DNA of 64,000 nucleotides from an uncultured Paracoccaceae bacterium (GTDB lineage Bacteria; Pseudomonadota; Alphaproteobacteria; Rhodobacterales; Rhodobacteraceae), in NCBI GenBank assembly GCA_947496535.1, contig CANMDE010000010.1, forward strand, positions 1 through 64,000, in the 5' to 3' direction. Below the pieces are notes generated by a model, which saw only the letters and a list, made by a program, of their open reading frames with translations, had not been told where the DNA came from and ran no database searches. The position numbers and the translations under genes are program-made. The stretch's first letter is position 1. Each line of letters starts with the position of its first letter. Positions 44,153 through 52,939 of the stretch are shown here, piece after piece.

Positions 44153-44777
44153 CGGGCTACTCCTTCATTTACTCGGACAGGAGTTAGCTCAATCACATGG
44201 ATGAACAAAGGGGGATGAGGGCGCAGGCTTGGTGCGTGAGTGCACAGGGGCGGGCTATCAGATGACTTTGAACTTTGTGTCACAACACCGACCTCATTTT
44301 CGGACGTGCCGCGAAGCTGCCGTTGGCGCGGTTCGCGGCGAATGACCGGAAAGAGCCCAAACTCACCAATTTTCTGCAGCGGGGCTAAAGCCCGCTTTTG
44401 GAATTTGGAAACAAACACACCGGGTATTGCGGCCATTTTCTGCCTTTGAACTAGCCTCAATTTGATTGAAGAGCAGCTGTTCATTCCGGATATGTGCCAA
44501 AGCGCTTTGCTTGCAGCCATTTGCGGCAAATCGGCGTCTGGCCAAAAATGGGATTTTCCCAATGGACTTACCTAAGAACTGCAGTCGGATTTTTCGACGC
44601 AAGGATTTGACTAAAGACGTGTTGAGCGTGCCGCTCGGTTGGCGAAATCTGGCAAGTTACTAGAAATGTGGGTCAGGAAGTGCAGAAAAGCCCGTGTCAT
44701 TTGCGACAAATGTCAACCGCGGCTTTCTGATCGGCGTATCGTGTCCGTTGGAATGATTAGACAAATCTCTGCGAGCC
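44153..44777. other. Stretch without recognised genes
   Basis: About 625 bases between the GST gene and the GNAT gene contain only short open frames (below 80 codons) with no family resemblance. The promoter of the GST gene should lie near 44160-44230. No tRNA, repeat or convincing terminator was seen. Confidence 0.5.
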
Positions 44778-45233
44778 TCAAAGATGCGCGTTGCTATTGA
44801 AGCTGATTAAAAACGGCTCAGGCAGTAGCTTGGTCAACCATGCCTCGTACAGGGGGCCAAAGGCTGCGAGATGCGATAATCGTTCAGGTGCATCAGCCAT
44901 CCAATAGGCCACGTCGCCACTGCCGCGTGCCCCAATCTTAGGAAAGAGATAGGCGCAGCCCAAGTAGGTCCCCGTGCGATCGCGGATCACCCAAGCGTAA
45001 GAGCGTTTGGCGGTGAATTCGCGGTGATGCCAGTGTAGGTCAATCAAGTTGTCCTCAAAGGTAAGCCCCTCGGGCCAAGTCGGGCCGAATAGGCCCCGCA
45101 GCACGGATTGAGACCGGGTGACCGCCTCGAAATCCATCTCGACATCCGCTGCTGTCAGCACATCAAGCTGATAGGCACCCAACGTTACGGATGTTGGCAC
45201 ATCCAAAGCTTCGAAGTCAGGATGCGGTAGCAT
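44778..45233 (-). CDS. GNAT-like N-acetyltransferase
   Basis: The 151-residue protein has a GNAT-like beta sheet (RSYAWVIRDRTGTYLGCAYL, then GDVAYWMADAPE). It lacks an obvious Q/RxxGxG acetyl-CoA loop: the usual region reads LSHLAAFGPLYEAWL, so activity is uncertain. The ATG at 45233 comes one base after the dioxygenase stop, so the two form an operon. The protein may modify the dioxygenase product, or it may be a degenerate member. Confidence 0.65.
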   Translation of the reverse strand: MLPHPDFEALDVPTSVTLGAYQLDVLTAADVEMDFEAVTRSQSVLRGLFGPTWPEGLTFEDNLIDLHWHHREFTAKRSYAWVIRDRTGTYLGCAYLFPKIGARGSGDVAYWMADAPERLSHLAAFGPLYEAWLTKLLPEPFLISFNSNAHL

Positions 45234-45234
45234 G

Positions 45235-46305
45235 CTATGTTGTTGGCTCTTTGGCTTCGCGTGCGAAGGGGCTTTCTTCCAGCACCTCATAGTCTGGCGT
45301 GAAAACGCCGTTGGCCTTTGCATCTGCCATGTAACGGAATGTGTTCACCGACATGCGCATCAGATGTTCGCCAGCCTTCATAGGCGGGTATTTGGCGATA
45401 GTTTCCGGCGTGCGGAACTTTTCCAGTGGTTCAACGACCGCATCATAGTCCAGTCCAAAGAACAGCGGCATCGAATAACGCTCTTTGCCTGTATTCACGA
45501 CCCGATGCTGTGTCGACTTAAACTGGCCACCTGACCATGTCTCAAAGATGTCGCCAATATTGACGATGAAAGTGCCCGGTATGGGCGGGGCCTCGATCCA
45601 GACGTCGTCCGCGTTCATCACCTGAAGACCGGGCGCGCCCTGCATTAGGATAGTGAAACATTCGAAATCCGAGTGAGCCGAGATTCCTGTCACATCCTTC
45701 GTCTGGGGCATATCGTTTTCGATATATCTCAGAAGGCGGAGTTGAGATGTTGGGCATGTGATATGACGTGTGAGATCTTCTGCAGGAACGCCAAGCTCTA
45801 GCGCCAAGGCGTCGAGCATCCGCAATCCAAGATTGAAGATGCCATCATAATACCCAGAGATGGTGTCCTTCCATCCGGGCAGATCGGGCCAGACATTCGG
45901 GCCGGTCATCCGCCAGCCGGCAATATAGTCGGGGTGATCAGCAGGTGCATCAAAAGACATGTCCCAGGCTTCATTGAAGTTAATGATCTTAGGGAACTTT
46001 GTTCCATTTTCCTCAAACGGTACGTAGCCCCGATGGTTCGTGGTAAAACCGGACCAGTACTTCATTTTGAAGCTGCGTGGCATTTCGTGAAACTGCTTAG
46101 AGGCTGCAAAGGCAGCATCCATGAGCGTCTGCGGAACACCGTGCCCTGTAATATAGAAGAACCCAGACGTGCGAGCAGCAACGCCAAGGGCGCGGGCCAC
46201 CTCCGCCTTGTGGTCCGGGTTGTCAGAGAAAAGCCCCGACAAATCGATGACCGGTAGCGTGGCTTCGTCTACGGTTAGCGCTCTGAGCTCCTGAGTGTCC
46301 GGCAT
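45235..46305 (-). CDS. Isopenicillin N synthase-family 2-oxoglutarate/Fe(II) oxygenase
   Basis: The 356-residue protein belongs to the IPNS-like non-heme iron oxygenases. An N-terminal DIOX_N domain contains LPVIDLSGLF and GFFYITGHGVP. The catalytic domain has the iron triad His211 and Asp213 (SAHSDFECFTIL) and His267 (STQHRV), plus the 2-oxoglutarate carboxylate-binding Arg276-x-Ser278. The RxS motif indicates use of 2-oxoglutarate rather than true penicillin synthesis. Its setting, facing a polyamine-type ABC operon and ureohydrolase, suggests oxidation of a nitrogenous metabolite before hydrolysis; this is inference. Confidence 0.9.
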   Translation of the reverse strand: MPDTQELRALTVDEATLPVIDLSGLFSDNPDHKAEVARALGVAARTSGFFYITGHGVPQTLMDAAFAASKQFHEMPRSFKMKYWSGFTTNHRGYVPFEENGTKFPKIINFNEAWDMSFDAPADHPDYIAGWRMTGPNVWPDLPGWKDTISGYYDGIFNLGLRMLDALALELGVPAEDLTRHITCPTSQLRLLRYIENDMPQTKDVTGISAHSDFECFTILMQGAPGLQVMNADDVWIEAPPIPGTFIVNIGDIFETWSGGQFKSTQHRVVNTGKERYSMPLFFGLDYDAVVEPLEKFRTPETIAKYPPMKAGEHLMRMSVNTFRYMADAKANGVFTPDYEVLEESPFAREAKEPTT

Positions 46306-46340
46306 GATTTTCCTAATTCTGCGTCAGAAAACAGCATGCG

Positions 46341-46355
46341 TTAACACTTGGTTAA
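46341..46355. promoter_or_regulatory. CtrA-type binding site
   Basis: TTAA-CACTTGG-TTAA is an exact match to the CtrA consensus TTAA-N7-TTAA. It lies 36 bases upstream of the dioxygenase start, in the 249-base region shared with the divergent ABC operon. The match is short, so chance cannot be excluded. Confidence 0.45.
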
Positions 46356-46431
46356 GACGACTCCCTTTCGACTAAGAAAAGATATCCAAACTGCTTGAAT
46401 GCCCTAATTTTAATCAGCTGCCACCGCCTTT

Positions 46432-46447
46432 TGATCGATTTCGATCA
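46432..46447. promoter_or_regulatory. Palindromic operator candidate
   Basis: TGATCGA-TT-TCGATCA is a perfect 7-2-7 inverted repeat midway between the dioxygenase start (46305) and the binding-protein start (46555). Position and symmetry fit a dimeric repressor such as a GntR- or TetR-type protein controlling both operons. No regulator gene is adjacent. Confidence 0.55.
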
Positions 46448-46554
46448 CTTCCATTGACCAAAATCCGCTCTGCCGGCGCAATCGTGCCTAGTGGGTGCCT
46501 CGGGACGGGGCAAGTTTAATGGGAAGGCGACTTAAAGCGCCGAAAGGGAAACCA

Positions 46555-47625
46555 ATGTTGAAAATTAACAGACGTACACTTCTGAAATCAGGTGTAGCCA
46601 GCGTCGCAGCGTCGAGCTTGGCGACACCGTTGATCGCGCAAAGCCGTAGCCTGAAAGTTGGTTCGTATGGTGGCTATTTCGAGGATAGCTTCAAGTCATT
46701 CGTTTACCCAGAATTCACGGCAGCCACGGGCATCGAAGTTGAAAGTGTAACGCAGCCCAACTCTGCCGATTGGCTGGTGACAATGCAGCAGGCCGCCTCT
46801 GCTGGCACAGTGCCTACCGATATCTCTTTGTATGGGCGCCAACAGATGATCAAGGCCAGCCGCATCGGCGGTTTGATTGCGCCGCTGAACGTGTCTGCGA
46901 TCGCAAATGCCAGTAATCTGGATGGCTATTTTGTCTTCGAAGGTCCCGATGGCCCGCAGGGCGTCGGCGCGATGTCTTGGTTCACCGCGATGGTGTTCAA
47001 CCCCAACGAAGTAGATACCCCCGCAAGTTGGGCTGACTTCTGGGACACGGATAAGTTCGAAGCTTCTCTTGGCTTGAGTAACGTTAATTCTTCGGGTCTG
47101 CTGGATATCACCTCTGCCACCTTCTTCGACGGTGAAGAGACGATGATGTCGAACGAAGGGATTTTGGCGATCATCGACAAAGTCCGTGAGATCAAGCCGA
47201 ATGTAACGCTTTGGTGGAATGCTGAAAGCCAGATGGAACAGGGTATGAAGAACGGCGATGTGATCGGTGGTCAGTACTATCTTGACGTGGCCAACTTGAT
47301 GGCCTCTGACGGCTTCCCCATTCAGCCGACCTTCCCGAAGGAAGGTAATCTGCAGGATTACGGATCTTGGTGCTTGTCTGAGGGTTCGGAAAAATCCGAA
47401 GAAGCGGCAGAGTTCATGAACTTCTCTTGCGATCCGGCGACGCAGGCGTTGATGAGCCGCAATATCGGGACGGCGCCCTTGGTGGATCAAGCCATGACCG
47501 ACCTGACGGACGAAGAGTTCGCTTTTGTCTCTGGCTCGCCATCGATCAAGCCCGCCTATGAGGCCTATCTTGATAATGAGACCTTCATCAAGGAAAGCTG
47601 GGACAAGATGTTGGCGGAATCCTAG
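46555..47625 (+). CDS. ABC transporter substrate-binding protein, polyamine type
   Basis: The 356-residue protein starts with a twin-arginine-like leader (INRRTLLKSGVASVAAS) ending near ATPLIAQS. It then shows the family 1/PotD-like fold: LKVGSYGGYFEDSFKSFV, ITSATFFDGEET and AEFMNFSCDPATQALM. Proteins of this group bind spermidine, putrescine or related cations and deliver them to the permease in the periplasm. AAAGGGAAA precedes the ATG. It is the first gene of a six-gene plus-strand operon; the neighbouring ureohydrolase and cysteine hydrolase suggest a guanidino- or amide-bearing cargo. Confidence 0.88.
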   Translation: MLKINRRTLLKSGVASVAASSLATPLIAQSRSLKVGSYGGYFEDSFKSFVYPEFTAATGIEVESVTQPNSADWLVTMQQAASAGTVPTDISLYGRQQMIKASRIGGLIAPLNVSAIANASNLDGYFVFEGPDGPQGVGAMSWFTAMVFNPNEVDTPASWADFWDTDKFEASLGLSNVNSSGLLDITSATFFDGEETMMSNEGILAIIDKVREIKPNVTLWWNAESQMEQGMKNGDVIGGQYYLDVANLMASDGFPIQPTFPKEGNLQDYGSWCLSEGSEKSEEAAEFMNFSCDPATQALMSRNIGTAPLVDQAMTDLTDEEFAFVSGSPSIKPAYEAYLDNETFIKESWDKMLAES

Positions 47626-47631
47626 GCGCCC

Positions 47632-48681
47632 ATGACTGACTTGATCCTGTCGGGTGTTTCCAAGACGTTCGGAAACACGCGTGCAGTTGAACCCACTGAT
47701 CTGACCTTTGCCAAAGGGCAGTTGACGGCCCTGCTTGGGCCGTCAGGGTGCGGGAAAACAACGCTTTTGCGTATGATTGCCGGATTGGAAAACCCGACCC
47801 GCGGCCAGATTAAGCTGGGCGATGACGACATCACGGACCTGCCCGCCCATAAGCGTAAATTCGGCATGGTGTTCCAGAGCTTTGCCCTGTTTCCTCACTA
47901 TACTGTGCGCGAAAATGTTGCTTACTCGTTGATCATCGGCGGGATGTCGAAACCAACGGCACTGGAAAAAGCGGAGAGCTTGCTTGCCACTGTACAACTG
48001 AATGGTTTTGGGGATCGCCGCGTTGGTGAACTGTCAGGCGGTCAGCGTCAGCGCGTGGCGATTGCCCGGGCTTTGGCGCAAGAACCGCAGGTGTTCCTGC
48101 TGGACGAGCCGATGTCCGCTTTGGATGCTAAATTGCGCGAAGATATGCAGGTCGAACTGCGCCTTCTGCAGCAACGCCTTGGGATCACAACCATCGTCGT
48201 CACCCATGATCAGCGCGAAGCGATGACGATGGCCGACACTATTGTTGTCATGTCAAATGGGCGTGTTGAACAGGTCGCACCGCCACAAGACATTTACCAC
48301 CGACCGGCCAATGTCTTTGTCGCGGATTTTATCGGTAAGGCGAATTTCTTTGATGGCTTATATCAGTCAGGGGGCGTCATGATTGGGTCGCAAGCCCTAG
48401 AGGTGCCTGCGAATTTTGCGCCCGAAAGCCCCGTGCGACTTGCAATTCGACCTGAAAGCGCCTGTCTTGCGACGGAACTCGGACCAAACCGCATTCCCGC
48501 TGTAGTCGGATTTGTGCGCGATCTTGGCCCCGTGCGGGAATACCATCTGACCACTGATATTGGCCCGATCATCGTTGAATATGCTGCTGGGTCCGACGAA
48601 CAGAAACTGACCGCCGGTGACAAGACATTGGTGCACCTACCCCCCGATGCGTTGCGGGTTTATCCGCGCACAGCGGCATGA
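47632..48681 (+). CDS. ABC transporter ATPase, PotA-like
   Basis: The 349-residue protein is a polyamine-type importer ATPase with Walker A GPSGCGKTTLL, signature LSGGQRQRVAIARALA, Walker B VFLLDEPMSALD and a switch His in VVTHDQREAM. The C-terminal TOBE domain (about 275-345) is the regulatory barrel typical for PotA/UgpC types. It powers the import complex with the two following permeases. It starts seven bases after the binding-protein stop and overlaps the next gene by four bases. Confidence 0.93.
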   Translation: MTDLILSGVSKTFGNTRAVEPTDLTFAKGQLTALLGPSGCGKTTLLRMIAGLENPTRGQIKLGDDDITDLPAHKRKFGMVFQSFALFPHYTVRENVAYSLIIGGMSKPTALEKAESLLATVQLNGFGDRRVGELSGGQRQRVAIARALAQEPQVFLLDEPMSALDAKLREDMQVELRLLQQRLGITTIVVTHDQREAMTMADTIVVMSNGRVEQVAPPQDIYHRPANVFVADFIGKANFFDGLYQSGGVMIGSQALEVPANFAPESPVRLAIRPESACLATELGPNRIPAVVGFVRDLGPVREYHLTTDIGPIIVEYAAGSDEQKLTAGDKTLVHLPPDALRVYPRTAA

Positions 48682-49658
48682 CCGTGGCCGATGACATTGA
48701 CGTCGCAGCAGACAGCCCTGCGGAAGCCACGCCTCGGCTAATCCGAAAAGGCGCACTTTACGGAGTGCTTAGTGCATTGATGGTCGTCTTCTGCGTCGTC
48801 CCGTTTATCTTGGTGATCGTGATTTCGTTCGGCCGCAAAGTGGAGGGGGCCGCTTGGGTTTGGGACTTTACCTTTGAGAACTATCAGAGGTTTTTCGTCG
48901 GGGTTCTTTGGCCGGATGAAGTGACCTTTCTCTACCTGCAGCAACTGGGATATTCGTTTTACTTCGCAATCATCGCTTCGTTGCTTGCTGTGCTGACGGC
49001 TTTGCCATTTACTTTGCTGCTTACCCGGCTCAAACGCAGCGCCCAAGCGATCTGGTTGGTTTTCATTCTGTCGTCGTTGTCGATGTCAGAGGTGTTTATC
49101 GTCATGGGCTGGGACATTCTGTTGTCGAACAATTCCGGCCTGCCAAGGCTGTTTCAGGTCACTGGACTGACCCAATGGCTGAAGGATGTGGGATGGTTCC
49201 AAACCCTGCGTGATATCGGTCTGGCTAACCCGCGCAACGTAAAGTTTAAACCCTCTGAATTCGCAACGATCCTCACGATGAGCTATCTTGTCTGGCCCTA
49301 TGCGGTTATCCTGCTGTACCCCGCTTTGTCCCGACTTGACCCATCGCTGTCAGAGGCCGCGCGCACCATGGGCGCAAGCCGCTGGACGGTCACCCGGACC
49401 GTGACACTTCCCTCGATCCGCCTGCCGTTGATGGGAACAACTTTGCTGCTATTCGTCTTTTTACTGGGAAGCTATGTCACCATCAGCGTCTTCGCGACGC
49501 CGGACAAACAGACCACAGCAGTGGCGATCTATTCCAACATTCGTGGATCAAACCTGAACGCACCTTTTGGGTCGGCGCAGGCGGTGATTTTGCTGATTTC
49601 GGCGAGCATCTGCCTGTACTTCGGTCACCTGTTGAACCGCAAGGCAGAGGCGCGCTGA
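48678..49658 (+). CDS. ABC transporter permease, PotB-like
   Basis: The 326-residue membrane protein has about six to seven helices and the EAA loop in SEAARTMGASRWTVTRTVTL, which contacts the ATPase. A long periplasmic stretch follows the first helix (about 55-90). It belongs to the PotB half of polyamine-type importers. It overlaps both neighbours by start/stop sharing (ATGA before, TGATG after), so the operon is tightly coupled. Confidence 0.92.
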   Translation: MTVADDIDVAADSPAEATPRLIRKGALYGVLSALMVVFCVVPFILVIVISFGRKVEGAAWVWDFTFENYQRFFVGVLWPDEVTFLYLQQLGYSFYFAIIASLLAVLTALPFTLLLTRLKRSAQAIWLVFILSSLSMSEVFIVMGWDILLSNNSGLPRLFQVTGLTQWLKDVGWFQTLRDIGLANPRNVKFKPSEFATILTMSYLVWPYAVILLYPALSRLDPSLSEAARTMGASRWTVTRTVTLPSIRLPLMGTTLLLFVFLLGSYVTISVFATPDKQTTAVAIYSNIRGSNLNAPFGSAQAVILLISASICLYFGHLLNRKAEAR

Positions 49659-50455
49659 TGCGGGTCGGTGGGCATATCTTCATGGCGCTTTCCGCGCTTG
49701 TACTCGCCATGCCCATTGTCGTGGTGTGCGGTGCCGCGCTGAATGGGGGGCGCAGCATGTTCTTCCCGCCGCAAGATCCGACATTGGCGCGCTTCGGCGA
49801 ATTCTTCGTCTCAGAGCCGGTCTGGACCAATGCGCTGGCCAATTCGATCATCGTCGCCGTTGGGGCCGCGACACTGGCCGTCTTAATCGCGTGGCCTGTT
49901 GCCTACCTGCTGTGGTCCTCGGGTTCGAAATTGTCCAAGGCACTGGCAGGTCTTGGTTCTTTGCCTTTTGCGGTACCACCGATCGTGATTGGTGTGGGGC
50001 TTGGGTTCTTTTGGGCATTCACCGGCGGTTTGGGACATGTCTGGTCGGGGGTGATCAGCCATGCAATCCTGCTGATGGCACTGCCTTTGGTGACGATCTC
50101 GATCGGGTTGCAGTCAATTGACCGGTCGCATATGGACGCTGCGGCGACCATGGGCGCGACTGAACAAATCGCCTTTCGGACGGTCGTCCTTCCCCAAACA
50201 GTGCCCTATACGATTTCAGGCTTCTTCTTTGTGCTTGTGCTGTCGTTCAACGAATTCATTGTCATCTTCTTTGTTTCGGCGTCTTCTTATGCGACGGTCA
50301 CCCTGCAAATCTTCAACTCTTTGCGCAATGGATATACGCCCACGATGGCCGTGGCCGCGATCACATTCCTGGCGGTCTCTATCCTTGTCTTTGCCGCGGT
50401 CGCCCGCTGGGGCGACTTGCCGCGCCTGATGGGCGCGGATCAATCCAAAAATTAG
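49658..50455 (+). CDS. ABC transporter permease, PotC-like
   Basis: The 265-residue permease has six predicted helices and the EAA loop MDAAATMGATEQIAFRTVVL. It is the second membrane half (PotC type) of the importer and starts inside the stop of the first permease. The loop sequence pairs with the Q-loop region of the PotA-like ATPase by family analogy. Confidence 0.92.
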   Translation: MRVGGHIFMALSALVLAMPIVVVCGAALNGGRSMFFPPQDPTLARFGEFFVSEPVWTNALANSIIVAVGAATLAVLIAWPVAYLLWSSGSKLSKALAGLGSLPFAVPPIVIGVGLGFFWAFTGGLGHVWSGVISHAILLMALPLVTISIGLQSIDRSHMDAAATMGATEQIAFRTVVLPQTVPYTISGFFFVLVLSFNEFIVIFFVSASSYATVTLQIFNSLRNGYTPTMAVAAITFLAVSILVFAAVARWGDLPRLMGADQSKN

Positions 50456-50474
50456 TTCGAAGGACCCTGAAACC

Positions 50475-51092
50475 ATGCCCAAGCAACCCATGATCGTCGG
50501 AAACCCTGTGTTGATTGTCGTTGATATTCAGAAATCTGCCTTCATGCGCGACTATGACAACGGCATCCCGCGCATGCCCAATTACTATGACAATTTGGAG
50601 CGTGCCCGCAGCATGGTGGACGCCGCCCATGAGGCCGAAATTCCCATCATTTTCTTTCAAGAGATTCACCGCAAAGACCTGATCGATTATGGCCGCGAGC
50701 TGGATGGGGACGAAGACATCCATTGCCTTGAAGGCCGTCCCGGCACCCCCGTTGCAGCGGAAGAAATGGACATGCGCGACACCGATTACTTCATCCACAA
50801 GCGCCGGTATTCGTGTTTTTTTGGGACTGAGCTTGAGATCCTGCTCAAAGGTCTGAAAGCGGATACTTTGATCTTGGTGGGCGGGCTAACAGATGTTTGT
50901 GTGCACTATACCTTCGTCGACGGGCACCAAAGTGACTACTATTGCCGGGTCGCCAAAGACTGCGTCGCGGGCTCGTCCCAAGCGGCCCATGACGCGGCAC
51001 TCAATGCCATGGAATATCTGCAAACGGGCGCTGTTTTGCCAAGCGCTGACTTGATCGCGGGGATGCTTGGCCACAAGCAGGACGCTGCTTGA
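50475..51092 (+). CDS. Cysteine hydrolase (isochorismatase family)
   Basis: The 205-residue protein has the isochorismatase-like hydrolase triad: Asp17 (LIVVDIQKSAF), Lys109 (FIHKRRYSCF) and Cys142 (LTDVCVHYTF). Family members cleave amides or carbamoyl groups (N-carbamoylsarcosine, ureidoacrylate, nicotinamide). It follows the permease by 19 bases with its own ribosome site (GAAGGA), so the imported compound is probably its substrate or upstream precursor. The exact amide cannot be read. Confidence 0.88.
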   Translation: MPKQPMIVGNPVLIVVDIQKSAFMRDYDNGIPRMPNYYDNLERARSMVDAAHEAEIPIIFFQEIHRKDLIDYGRELDGDEDIHCLEGRPGTPVAAEEMDMRDTDYFIHKRRYSCFFGTELEILLKGLKADTLILVGGLTDVCVHYTFVDGHQSDYYCRVAKDCVAGSSQAAHDAALNAMEYLQTGAVLPSADLIAGMLGHKQDAA

Positions 51093-51820
51093 TCACAAAA
51101 GACCACCTGCAAGGCCATTGGAAACGAGACTGGATCAAGGCGCCTGGGTTCAAGGATGCCACAACCCGCGTCCATTGGTTGCAGGCCGGAGCGTTGTTTG
51201 CGGATCTGCGAATTCCGTTGGAACGGCCGGATCTGACAGGTCTGTCCTGTCTGGCCGATTTGGATCAATCAGCTCTGCGCAGTCTGATGAATGCCGAAGG
51301 ATTTGCGGGCCACATCACCGTCGCCGACAGCCAGTGCACATGGCACCGCCAGATCAACTGGCATGGGGTTCCGGGGCAGGCCGACATCGGGTTGATGTCA
51401 TTTGATGAGACCGGTGGGTTGATCGAAGACGGTGTACTGGCAGAGTACCGCGAGCTTTGGCAATGCGCCAGCCAAACGCCTTTGCGCGGGGCGCAGGTCA
51501 GCAGCGATGCAATGACCGGCGTGCTGATCGAAAATGAAGAAATCTTCTTGCTAGGCATTGGTCCAAACCCGATTGGAACGACCGATGATTTGATCGCGAA
51601 GCTGGACAGCGGCACAGCAGAGCTCCCAGCATTGCAACAGCATTTCGCGGGCGAATATGTGCTGGGGACGTGGGACGGGGCATCGGGGATCGCGATGCTA
51701 TCAACCAACCCGTTTCAGGAGAAGCGGGTGGTGCTAGAGCGTGACGATGATCTGCTATGGCACAGCCTGGGCTTTGACGGGGCACAAAGCGCGAAGCGAC
51801 TTGAGGTCAATGGGGACTAG
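51089..51820 (+). CDS. Lipocalin-like protein, uncharacterised
   Basis: The 243-residue protein starts with TTG at 51089, overlapping the previous stop. It opens with HWKRDWIKAPGF, then THRVHWLQ-type TTRVHWLQAGALFADLRIPL. Such WLQ...DLRIP proteins resemble the HRI1/lipocalin-like barrels, which have no known chemical role. The remainder has alternating strands with many Trp and Gly residues. No cysteine pair, metal motif or signal peptide is clear. As the last gene of the importer operon it may bind the substrate or a product inside the cell. Confidence 0.6.
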   Translation: MITKDHLQGHWKRDWIKAPGFKDATTRVHWLQAGALFADLRIPLERPDLTGLSCLADLDQSALRSLMNAEGFAGHITVADSQCTWHRQINWHGVPGQADIGLMSFDETGGLIEDGVLAEYRELWQCASQTPLRGAQVSSDAMTGVLIENEEIFLLGIGPNPIGTTDDLIAKLDSGTAELPALQQHFAGEYVLGTWDGASGIAMLSTNPFQEKRVVLERDDDLLWHSLGFDGAQSAKRLEVNGD

Positions 51821-52926
51821 TCCGCCGGTGTCAGAGGTGACCGAAACGGCTGATCAAGCCCCACGTAAGCCGGACCAAAGGTTGCCAACCCGCGCGCTGT
51901 GGTGAACTGACTGGGGGCCGGAAGAATCACAACGGCCACTCGCATACCCGTCGCGTAGTCGGGGTTTGAAATAGGCATGTCTGTCTGCGTATCCATCAAG
52001 CAAATCAGATCGGGAATGGTGGCGTGCACTGCACCGTTCAGCCAGCCAATCATATTTTCGTTCTTTAGGCTGATGCGGTAGGTCTTGCCCAGATATTCAT
52101 GACTGCCAACGATCGTGATAGACCCCAAGGTAAATCCACCTTCTGTCCGCCAGTCGCAATCGCTGATCTGACCGCGAAACATCACGGCGCCACGGCCCGT
52201 CTGGGCCACGGCCTCTGCCGTGTCTTGGCCCTCCGCGCGCGCCTTGCGATGCGCACGCCCCATGGTTTGAGCCAGCGTGATGGTACCGGGGATAAGCGCA
52301 TCACGGATATCCCGAACCGGCAGGGCATGGTCGATGGCTGCAATATCGTTGCGGCTGACAACGGAAAGGGCTCGGACGATAGCCTCGGCGCGCAGGTCAT
52401 CGTGGACGTTTTCCAGCAGCATCACCTCACCAAATTCATTGGCGAGCACGATGGGTGCGGCGGGCAGGCCATTGATATAATAGGTGGAATGGGTGATCTC
52501 TGGCACGGCCCGTCCTGCGGGGTCAGCGTCGATGATCATATGCCCGGACATGGCGGCCGCATAGAAGGCCAAAGCTGTGTTCGACCCTCCCAGCTCGCAG
52601 CACACTGTTCCGTAGAACTCTTGGTCCAGATATTCCTGAAACCGCGCATAGGCCAAAAGGATCGCGGGCCCGTCGATCCGTGGTAGGCGGGCATAAGCAG
52701 CTTCTTCCGCGGGTGGCAGTGCCGATATCGCCCCCAGCATGTAGGGCGTGCAGATCAGTGCGTTCGGCGGCGCGTCATCCACGGTGACCATGTCGAATGT
52801 CTTGCCCTTAGCCAAGGCATCGTCGATCAGCCCGATCCCTTCGGCGATGTCGCCACCGCCGCCGGTACCAAGGATCGTGCAGCCCATCAAAATATCAAGC
52901 AGGTCATCCCGTGTGAGGTTTTTCAT
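51817..52926 (-). CDS. DUF917 (thiohydantoin desulfurase-like) protein
   Basis: The 369-residue protein matches DUF917, now described as the S-methyl-thiohydantoin desulfurase domain family. It begins TRDDLLDILMGCTILGTGGG, the conserved Gly-rich start, and later has AVMFRGQISDCDWRTEGGFT. Related enzymes act on hydantoin-type rings in ergothioneine or related catabolism. The start is set at 52926 (MKNLTRDD). It lies downstream of the ureohydrolase gene by 13 bases and converges on the importer operon (four-base 3' overlap). A ring-opening or N-hydrolysis step on an imported heterocycle is plausible. Confidence 0.82.
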   Translation of the reverse strand: MKNLTRDDLLDILMGCTILGTGGGGDIAEGIGLIDDALAKGKTFDMVTVDDAPPNALICTPYMLGAISALPPAEEAAYARLPRIDGPAILLAYARFQEYLDQEFYGTVCCELGGSNTALAFYAAAMSGHMIIDADPAGRAVPEITHSTYYINGLPAAPIVLANEFGEVMLLENVHDDLRAEAIVRALSVVSRNDIAAIDHALPVRDIRDALIPGTITLAQTMGRAHRKARAEGQDTAEAVAQTGRGAVMFRGQISDCDWRTEGGFTLGSITIVGSHEYLGKTYRISLKNENMIGWLNGAVHATIPDLICLMDTQTDMPISNPDYATGMRVAVVILPAPSQFTTARGLATFGPAYVGLDQPFRSPLTPAD

Positions 52927-52939
52927 ACCTTCGCATGCG

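Noticed and set aside
44363..44602. A 79-codon minus-strand frame between the GST and GNAT genes
   Set aside because: Arbitrary composition, no homology recognised and no operon context.
45235..46305. True isopenicillin N synthase and a beta-lactam cluster
   Set aside because: The RxS 2-oxoglutarate motif and absence of ACV synthetase or other antibiotic genes indicate a general 2-oxoglutarate oxygenase.
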